Of a DNA stretch of 64,000 nucleotides, positions 58,515-64,000 are shown piece after piece (position 1 is the first letter of the stretch; each line of letters begins with the position of its first letter). Under the pieces are notes generated by a model that did not search any database, had not been told where the DNA came from, and saw only the letters and a program-made list of their open reading frames with translations. The position numbers and the translations under genes were made by a program. Origin of the DNA: Microvirga roseola (GTDB lineage Bacteria; Pseudomonadota; Alphaproteobacteria; Rhizobiales; Beijerinckiaceae); the NCBI RefSeq assembly GCF_020866965.1, contig NZ_JAJATX010000004.1, forward strand, positions 1 to 64,000, written 5' to 3'.

Positions 58515-59713
58515 TGGCCCCTCCAGATGCGGGCATGAAGCGGGTTGAAGCCGATGCGATAGGCGAGCTCTGCCGGGCGCTCAATATTCCAGATCGCGAG
58601 GTCGCAGGATTTGCCGGGCTCGAGCGTGCCGGTTTCGTCGAGACGGCCGAGCGCGCGCGCCGCTTCGCGCGTGACGCCGGCCATGCATTCCTCGACCGTG
58701 AGGCGGAAGAGGGTTGCGCCCATGTTCATGGTGAGCAGAAGCGAGGTCAGCGGCGAGGTGCCGGGATTGCAGTCCGTCGCAATCGCCATGCGGGTCCCGT
58801 GCCGGCGGAAGGCACCGACCGGCGGCAGCTTCGTCTCGCGCAGCATGTAGAACGCACCGGGAAGCAGCACCGCGACCGTGCCGGCCTTTGCCATGGCGGC
58901 CGCACCGTCCTCGTCCGTATGCTCGAGGTGATCGGCCGAGAGCGCGCCGTACTCGGCGGCGAGCTTGGCTCCATGCAGGTTCGACAGCTGGTCGGCATGC
59001 AGCTTGACCTTCAGCCCCAGCGCCCTGGCGGTGGCGAAGACCCGCGCAGTCTGCTCCGCCGAGAAGGCGATTCCCTCGCAGAAGGCATCCACCGCATCCA
59101 CCAAGCCCTCGCGGGCGAGGGCGGGCAACATCTCCTCGCAGACCTTCGCAATGTAAGCGTCCTTGTCGCCGTTCGCCTCCGGCGGAAGCGCATGCGCGCC
59201 GAGGAAGGTCGTGGTGACCGCAACGTTCCGCTCACGGCCAAGACGCCGCGCCGCACGTAAGGACTGCGCTTCCGTCTCCAGGTCGAGGCCGTAGCCCGAC
59301 TTGACCTCGATGGTGGTGCAGCCTTCGGCGATCAGGTGATCGAGTCGGGGCAGGGCGCTCGCCACCAGCTCGTCCTCGCTCGCAGCACGAGTGGCCCTCA
59401 CCGTGGAGACGATGCCGCCGCCGGCCCGGGCGATCTCCTCATAGCTCGCGCCTTTCAGGCGCAGCTCGAACTCGTGCGCCCGGTCGCCGCCGAAGACCAG
59501 ATGGGTGTGGCAGTCGATGAGGCCTGGGGTGATCCAGCGTCCCTCGCAGTCGATCCGCTCGGCCGCGTCCCGTTGGGAGGGCAGATCCTCGACCGGACCG
59601 GCAAAGGCGATGCGGCCGTCCTTCGCCGCAACGGCGCCACCCTCGACGATCCCGAGATCGTCGCCGGCAAGGGTGGCAAGGCGAGCGTTGAACCAGATCC
59701 GGTCGAAGCGCAT
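58511..59713 (-). CDS. hutI: Imidazolonepropionase
   Basis: 400 residues. It opens the imidazolone ring to give N-formimidoylglutamate. Amidohydrolase metal ligands: the HxH in [19 protein letters not shown], His in [14 protein letters not shown] and [10 protein letters not shown] with the Asp. A GGAGGAG site precedes the ATG. First gene of the minus-strand hut unit, with a HutC-type operator 29 bases upstream. Confidence 0.98.
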   Translation of the reverse strand: MRFDRIWFNARLATLAGDDLGIVEGGAVAAKDGRIAFAGPVEDLPSQRDAAERIDCEGRWITPGLIDCHTHLVFGGDRAHEFELRLKGASYEEIARAGGGIVSTVRATRAASEDELVASALPRLDHLIAEGCTTIEVKSGYGLDLETEAQSLRAARRLGRERNVAVTTTFLGAHALPPEANGDKDAYIAKVCEEMLPALAREGLVDAVDAFCEGIAFSAEQTARVFATARALGLKVKLHADQLSNLHGAKLAAEYGALSADHLEHTDEDGAAAMAKAGTVAVLLPGAFYMLRETKLPPVGAFRRHGTRMAIATDCNPGTSPLTSLLLTMNMGATLFRLTVEECMAGVTREAARALGRLDETGTLEPGKSCDLAIWNIERPAELAYRIGFNPLHARIWRGQ

Positions 59714-59741
59714 GGGTTCTCCTCCGGTGGGCTTGGGTTAA

Positions 59742-59751
59742 TGTCTATACA
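59742..59751. promoter_or_regulatory. HutC-type operator, hutI-proximal
   Basis: TGTCTATACA matches GTNTANAC. It is the exact reverse complement of the site at 53819-53828. It lies 29 bases before hutI, placing it over the probable promoter or leader. Confidence 0.8.
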
Positions 59752-59772
59752 TAATCCCGAAAAGATGGATAT

Positions 59773-59782
59773 TGTCTAGACG
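59773..59782. promoter_or_regulatory. HutC-type operator, second site
   Basis: TGTCTAGACG contains the perfect palindrome GTCTAGAC, again fitting GTNTANAC. Its centre is 31 bases from that of the first site, about three helical turns, so two repressor dimers could bind on the same face. Confidence 0.75.
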
Positions 59783-59882
59783 TATTCGATCCGCTCTGAT
59801 GATCTAGCGCGCAGCCGGTCCCCAGCCAGCCGCCATCCTCCCTGCGGATGCATGGTGCCGATGAACCAAGAGGGTTTCAACG

Positions 59883-61241
59883 ATGCGCAAGCTCATTCTC
59901 GATCATGCCCTGCTGCCGAGCGGATGGGCGCGGAATGTGGCGGTCGATATCGAAGGCGGCATCATCCGCGCCGTGCGGTCCGATGCCGCTGCAGAGGGGC
60001 GTGAGCGTATCGCCGGCATCGCGCTGCCGGGGCTCCCGAATCTCCACAGCCACACTTTCCAGCGCGGCATGGCGGGGCTTGCCGAAACGCGCGGACCGGA
60101 AGGCGACAGCTTCTGGACATGGCGGCAGGTCATGTACCGTTTCCTCGACGACCTGACGCCCGACGACGTCGAGGCCATCGCCGCCTTCGCGATGATGGAG
60201 ATGCTGGAGGGCGGCTTCACGTCGCTCGCGGAGTTTCATTATCTGCACCACGACACCGACGGCCGAGCCTATGCGGACCTGGCCGAGCTCTCGGTCCGCA
60301 TCGCTGCGGCGGCGGGGGAAACCGGCATTGGGCTCACGCTCCTGCCCGTCTTCTATGCGCAGGGCGGTTTCGGCGCGGCTCCTCCCACGGAAGGGCAGCG
60401 GCGCTTCGTCAATGACGTCGAGCGCTATTCCAGCCTGCTGGAAGGCGCGCGCAGGGCCGTGGCGGGTCTCGACGATGCAGTTGTCGGCGTCGCGCCCCAC
60501 AGCCTGCGCGCCGTCACGCCCGAGAGCCTCGCCGAGGTCGTGGCCCTCGCAGGCGAGGGGCCGATCCACATCCACATCGCCGAGCAGGTGAAAGAGGTCG
60601 AAGACTGCATTGCCTGGTCCGGCCAGCGCCCGGTGGCGTGGCTGCTCGACCATGCCCCCGTCGACCGGCGCTGGTGCCTGATCCACGCCACCCATCTCGA
60701 TCCCGCCGAGACGCGGGGCATTGCGGTCAGCGGAGCCGTGGCGGGATTGTGCCCGATCACTGAAGCAAATCTCGGCGACGGCATCTTCGAGGGCGTCGAT
60801 TTCCTGGCGGCAGGCGGTCTCTTCGGCGTCGGCTCCGATTCGAATGTCGAGATCAGCGCCCCGGGAGAGCTCAAGCAGTTCGAATACAGCCAGCGCCTCA
60901 AGCACCGCGCCCGCAACGTGCTGGCCCGCCGCGAAGGACAATCCACCGGGCGCAGCCTGTACGACGGGGCGCTCGAAGGCGGAGCGCGCGCCCTGGGACG
61001 GCGAATCGGAGCCATCAAGGTCGGCCACCGGGCGGATCTCGTCGTGCTCGATGCGGCGCATCCGGATCTTGCAGCCCTCGCAGGCGACCGCTGGCTCGAT
61101 GCTTACGTCTTCGTGGCCGGCAAGGCTGTCGTCGACACCGTGATCGTCGGCGGCAGCTCGGTGGTTTCGGGAGGCCGGCACTGCAGCCGCGACTCCATCG
61201 CTGCGCGCTTTGCCCGCACCATAGCCCGCCTTCTAGCGTGA
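59883..61241 (+). CDS. hutF: Formimidoylglutamate deiminase
   Basis: 452 residues. It converts N-formimidoylglutamate to N-formylglutamate plus ammonia. Amidohydrolase fold with GLPNLHSHTFQRGMAGL (HxH), HIHIAEQVKEVEDC, LIHATHLDPAE and GSDSNVEISAPGELKQFEY. An AGAGGG site precedes the ATG. It is divergent from hutI and followed by hutC after 21 bases. Confidence 0.97.
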   Translation: MRKLILDHALLPSGWARNVAVDIEGGIIRAVRSDAAAEGRERIAGIALPGLPNLHSHTFQRGMAGLAETRGPEGDSFWTWRQVMYRFLDDLTPDDVEAIAAFAMMEMLEGGFTSLAEFHYLHHDTDGRAYADLAELSVRIAAAAGETGIGLTLLPVFYAQGGFGAAPPTEGQRRFVNDVERYSSLLEGARRAVAGLDDAVVGVAPHSLRAVTPESLAEVVALAGEGPIHIHIAEQVKEVEDCIAWSGQRPVAWLLDHAPVDRRWCLIHATHLDPAETRGIAVSGAVAGLCPITEANLGDGIFEGVDFLAAGGLFGVGSDSNVEISAPGELKQFEYSQRLKHRARNVLARREGQSTGRSLYDGALEGGARALGRRIGAIKVGHRADLVVLDAAHPDLAALAGDRWLDAYVFVAGKAVVDTVIVGGSSVVSGGRHCSRDSIAARFARTIARLLA

Positions 61242-61262
61242 TCGAAGGAAGAGCAGCCCGGC

Positions 61263-61982
61263 ATGAAGCATATCTACCAGCGCATCCGCGACGATATCGA
61301 GGCCCGCATCATGTCGGGGGAGTGGCCGCCGGGACATCGCGTGCCGTTCGAGCACGAGCTGATGGCCGAATATGGCTGCTCGCGCATGACCGTGAACAAG
61401 GTGCTCTCGACGCTCGCCGCCAACGGCCTGATTCTCCGGCGGCGGCGGGCCGGATCGGTCGTGGCGGAGCCGAGCACCGAGCGCGCTGTGCTGGAAATCC
61501 AGGATTTCGCGCTGGAAGCCGCGCGGGCCGGAAGCGCCTACCGCTTCCAGATCCTGCGCCGGGCCATCGAGCCCATCGACTCCGCGGCGGCGCAGCGCAC
61601 GGGCCAGCCCGCTGGCACCGAGATGCTCAGCATCACCACCCTGCACCTGATGAACGATGTGCCGGAGGCCTTCGAGCAGCGCCTGATCCATCTCGACACG
61701 GTCCCCGAGGCCGCCGAGGAACCCTTCGACGACCTTCCGCCGGGCACATGGTTGCTCCGTCGCGTGCCGTGGACCGATGCCGAGCACATCGTCCGCGCCG
61801 TCAGCGCAGACAGCGCGCTCGCCAAGCGCCTTCATATCGAGACCGGAGCCGCCTGCCTCGTGCTGGAGCGGCGCACCTGGCAGGCCGGTTCCTTCGTGAC
61901 GGAGGCCCGCATTGCCTATCCCGGCGACCGGCATCACCTCGTCGGCCGCTTCTCCCCGGTGGGACAGGGGGCGGTCGCATAA
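61263..61982 (+). CDS. hutC: Histidine utilization repressor (GntR/HutC family)
   Basis: 239 residues. The winged helix-turn-helix is PFEHELMAEYGCSRMTVNKV then LAANGLILRRRRAGS at residues about 25-70. The C-terminal UTRA ligand domain follows and would bind urocanate, as known for HutC. It probably represses its own operon, the hutI operon and the downstream ABC transporter through the GTNTANAC sites. GAAGGAAGAG precedes the ATG. Confidence 0.96.
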   Translation: MKHIYQRIRDDIEARIMSGEWPPGHRVPFEHELMAEYGCSRMTVNKVLSTLAANGLILRRRRAGSVVAEPSTERAVLEIQDFALEAARAGSAYRFQILRRAIEPIDSAAAQRTGQPAGTEMLSITTLHLMNDVPEAFEQRLIHLDTVPEAAEEPFDDLPPGTWLLRRVPWTDAEHIVRAVSADSALAKRLHIETGAACLVLERRTWQAGSFVTEARIAYPGDRHHLVGRFSPVGQGAVA

Positions 61983-62020
61983 GCCGTCCCGGCGCAGCAG
62001 CCTTCAGCCGCGTGATTGCA

Positions 62021-62052
62021 ATGAAAAGGCCGCCCTGAAAGGCGGCCTTTGA
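62021..62052. terminator. Bidirectional terminator between hutC and atpF
   Basis: The stem AAAGGCCGCC/GGCGGCCTTT with loop CTGAAA is flanked by A on the left and T on the right, so it can serve both the hutFC transcript and the convergent atp transcript. Confidence 0.88.
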
Positions 62053-62075
62053 AGCTTTTGGGTGCGTGACGGAGC

Positions 62076-62570
62076 TTATTGAAGCTTCGTGCGCATGTCG
62101 TTGAGGCCCTGCGTCACGAGGGAAGTGGCGGTGGGGCCGGTGATCTCGTTGCGCAGGATGCGCTCGGAGGCCTTGATGGCGGCATCGACCGCAGCTGCGC
62201 GCACTTCCGCGGAGGCCTGAGCTTCTGCCTGGGCGATCTTCGCCTCGGCGGAAGCGGTGCGGCGCTTCACGAAGTCGGCCATCTTTTCCTGCGCCTCGGC
62301 GGCCAGGCGCTCGGCCTCGGCCTTGGCAGTGGAGACGATCTCGGCGGCTTCGCGCTCGGCGGCGGCCCGCTTGCTCTCGTACTCGCGCAGCAGGCGCTCG
62401 GCGTCCTCGCGCAGGCGCTTGGCCTCGGCGAGTTCGTCGGCGATGCGCTGACCGCGCTTGTCGAGCTGGTTCACGACGTTCTTCGGCACTCCGTAATAGG
62501 AGAGGAGCACCATGAAGATGACGAAGGCGATGCCGACCCAGAAGGTGGGATTAGCCAGAAGCGCTGACAT
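62076..62570 (-). CDS. atpF: ATP synthase F0 subunit b
   Basis: 164 residues. One N-terminal helix (PTFWVGIAFVIFMVLLSYYG) is followed by a long charged coiled coil rich in Ala, Glu, Arg and Lys, the peripheral stalk that links F0 to F1. Last gene in the order a-c-b'-b. Twenty-three bases separate it from the b' gene. Confidence 0.95.
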   Translation of the reverse strand: MSALLANPTFWVGIAFVIFMVLLSYYGVPKNVVNQLDKRGQRIADELAEAKRLREDAERLLREYESKRAAAEREAAEIVSTAKAEAERLAAEAQEKMADFVKRRTASAEAKIAQAEAQASAEVRAAAVDAAIKASERILRNEITGPTATSLVTQGLNDMRTKLQ

Positions 62571-62593
62571 AGGGCTCTCCTTACGCCTTTAAA

Positions 62594-63139
62594 TCAATCG
62601 AGGGCGGCTTCGACCGCCTGCGGAGCAGGGGTCTTGCCGGTCAGGCGCTCGACGATGGCCGCGGCCGTCTCGGCGGCGATGCCGCGGACATGGCTCATGG
62701 CATCCGTCTTCTTCGCCGCAATGGTCGCTTCGGCCTCGGCGAGACGCTTGTTGAGGTCTGCCTCGAGCGCCTTGCGCTTGGCGTCGCTCTCGGCGGCGAG
62801 CTTCCCGCGGGTTTCCTGGGCAAGGGCCTGAGCACGGCCTCTGGCTTCGGCCAGTGCCTTCTCGTAGGCCGCGCCGGCCTCTTCCGCGCGGGTCTTCATC
62901 GCGGCGGCATCGTCGAGGTCCCTCGCGATCGTAGCGCGACGATTCTCGATGATGCCGGTAAGACGCGGCAGCACAACCCTGGAGAGGAGGGTGTAGAGCA
63001 CCACGAAGGAAATCGTGAGCCAGAGAAGTTGGCCGGCGAAGGTTTCCGTCGCGAAGGGCGGGAAGGTGGCGTCCGCTGCGTGAGCGTCGCCGGGGACTTC
63101 CGTACCAGCCTGTGGGGTCTGAGCCTGGGCCTGAGCCAT
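62594..63139 (-). CDS. atpG: ATP synthase F0 subunit b'
   Basis: 181 residues from ATG 63139; the open frame reaches 63187, but the earlier part overlaps a hairpin. An Ala/Gln/Pro-rich leader precedes one helix (GQLLWLTISFVVLYTLLSRV) and the conserved LPRLTGIIENRRATIARDL, then a coiled coil. The divergent second b subunit is typical of alphaproteobacteria. The naming varies (atpF2, atpX). Confidence 0.93.
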   Translation of the reverse strand: MAQAQAQTPQAGTEVPGDAHAADATFPPFATETFAGQLLWLTISFVVLYTLLSRVVLPRLTGIIENRRATIARDLDDAAAMKTRAEEAGAAYEKALAEARGRAQALAQETRGKLAAESDAKRKALEADLNKRLAEAEATIAAKKTDAMSHVRGIAAETAAAIVERLTGKTPAPQAVEAALD

Positions 63140-63163
63140 GGGAATGGTCCTGGAATGTGTAAA

Positions 63164-63186
63164 TGACGGCGGATGGCCCGCCGTCA
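63164..63186 (-). other. Hairpin in the atpE-b' spacer, distal
   Basis: A perfect 9-bp stem TGACGGCGG/CCGCCGTCA with a 5-base loop, no T-run. Confidence 0.5.
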
Positions 63187-63197
63187 CTGTCTAACAG

Positions 63198-63218
63198 CAA
63201 GGCGCATGGGGCGCCTTG
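63198..63218 (-). other. Hairpin in the atpE-b' spacer, proximal
   Basis: An 8-bp stem CAAGGCGC/GCGCCTTG with a 5-base loop, 26 bases after the atpE stop. It could protect the atpE message or partly terminate transcription. Confidence 0.5.
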
Positions 63219-63243
63219 CCCTCCCGATCACCAAATATGTTGA

Positions 63244-63468
63244 TTAGGTGAACAGCAGGAGGAGGGCGACGACGAGGCAGAAGATGCCGAGACCTTCCGC
63301 GAGCGCCGCACCGATGAACGCGCGAGCGAACTGGCTGTCGGCAGCCGACGGGTTGCGCAGGGCGCCCGAGAGGAAGTTGCCGAAGATGTTGCCGACGCCG
63401 AGAGCGGCGAGGCCCATGCCGAAGCAGGCAATGCCCGCGCCAAGAGCTTTGAAAGCGATAGGATCCAT
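63244..63468 (-). CDS. atpE: ATP synthase F0 subunit c
   Basis: 74 residues, two membrane helices. The proton-carrying acid is E58 in FIGAALAEGLGIFC and the polar loop is SGALRNPSA. Many copies form the rotor ring. An AGGAGA site precedes the ATG. It lies 53 bases after the atpB gene. Confidence 0.97.
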   Translation of the reverse strand: MDPIAFKALGAGIACFGMGLAALGVGNIFGNFLSGALRNPSAADSQFARAFIGAALAEGLGIFCLVVALLLLFT

Positions 63469-63521
63469 CGTGATCTCCTAGGGTGATGATCGGGAGGGGA
63501 AGAAAGGGACGACGCCGTGCC

Positions 63522-64000
63522 TTAGTGTCCCGGATGCAGGGCGTCGTTGAGGTAGATGCAGGTCAACACCGTGAAGACGTAGGCCTGCAGGGCGGCGACG
63601 AGGAACTCGAGCGCCGTAAGACCAACCGCCATGATGAGCGGAAGAGGGGAAAGAAGCGCGATGCCCACGCCGGCGGTGCCGAGCGAGACCACGAAGCCGC
63701 CGAACACCTTCAGGGCGATGTGGCCCGCGAGCATGTTGGCGAAGAGACGGAGGCTGAGGGAGATCGGGCGGGAGAGGAAGGAGATAATCTCGATGACCGA
63801 GATGAAGGGAAGCAGCCAGCCCGGCACGCCCGACGGCACGAAGAGGTGAAGGAAATGCAGGCCGTGCGCGACGAAGCCATAGATGATGACGGTGCCGATG
63901 ACCAGGAGGGCCAGGGCGAAGGTCACGACGATTTGGCTGGTCACGGTGAAGAAGCCGGGCACCATGCCCAGCAGGTTCGCCGTCAGCACGAACATGAAAA
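63522..64000 (-). CDS. atpB: ATP synthase F0 subunit a (partial, N-terminus outside window)
   Basis: At least 159 residues are present. The frame is still open at base 64000, so the Met at 63995 is internal. The essential Arg is in [19 protein letters not shown], and the final helices contain [19 protein letters not shown]. It forms the proton half-channels against the c ring. Confidence 0.96.
   Translation of the reverse strand, partial: FMFVLTANLLGMVPGFFTVTSQIVVTFALALLVIGTVIIYGFVAHGLHFLHLFVPSGVPGWLLPFISVIEIISFLSRPISLSLRLFANMLAGHIALKVFGGFVVSLGTAGVGIALLSPLPLIMAVGLTALEFLVAALQAYVFTVLTCIYLNDALHPGH

Overview
This 64 kb window is GC-rich chromosomal DNA of an alphaproteobacterium. The markers are a coxBA-ctaB-ctaG-coxC cytochrome oxidase run, an F-type ATPase with separate b and b' subunits ordered a-c-b'-b, a two-subunit glycine dehydrogenase, an IalB-family protein, a DUF1127 protein and a HutF-type histidine pathway. 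Gene content and order (for example ispH-thrB-rnhA) fit Hyphomicrobiales, perhaps Microvirga or another Methylobacteriaceae, but the genus is an inference. I saw no rRNA, tRNA, CRISPR array, prophage or intact insertion sequence.

Layout. 1-5.8 kb is accessory-looking: the end of a hybrid histidine kinase, three consecutive genes broken by single frameshifts (an ART-like ORF, a helix-turn-helix protein, a lipocalin), a SnoaL-like protein, a DMT exporter, a LysR regulator and a DUF1127 protein. 5.8-21.6 kb is housekeeping: a DUF937-like protein, a MATE pump, a CPA2 antiporter, ispH-thrB-rnhA, peroxiredoxin, a DsbD-like periplasmic protein, YqgE, a large GGDEF/EAL membrane protein, an M16 peptidase, threonine synthase and a GNAT. 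21.5-28.1 kb holds the aa3 oxidase structural and assembly genes on the minus strand, with an FNR/FixK-like box upstream of coxB. 28.4-30.8 kb has an IalB protein, a lipoprotein and a CBS-domain membrane protein. 30.9-36.8 kb is the glycine cleavage operon behind a tandem glycine riboswitch. It carries two extra genes, an OsmC-family protein and an unknown protein.

36.8-51 kb contains a frameshifted GNAT, a HAD phosphatase, an orphan amidoligase and a peptide-use region. In that region a LysR regulator and an M20 peptidase diverge from a five-gene dipeptide-type ABC transporter followed by another M20 peptidase, then an SBF-family transporter. 51-62 kb is histidine catabolism: hutI-hutH-hutG-hutU-hutD on one strand, divergent hutF-hutC on the other, and a NitT/TauT-type ABC transporter immediately downstream. 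Three sites matching the HutC-subfamily operator GTNTANAC, two between hutI and hutF and one before the ABC transporter, tie these transcription units into one predicted regulon. 62-64 kb is the F0 part of ATP synthase, cut by the window end inside atpB.

I found no clear undescribed multi-gene system. The best leads are the HutC-linked transporter of unknown substrate, the unknown gene inside the glycine cleavage operon, the orphan amidoligase beside peptide-handling genes, and the frameshifted ART-like gene.
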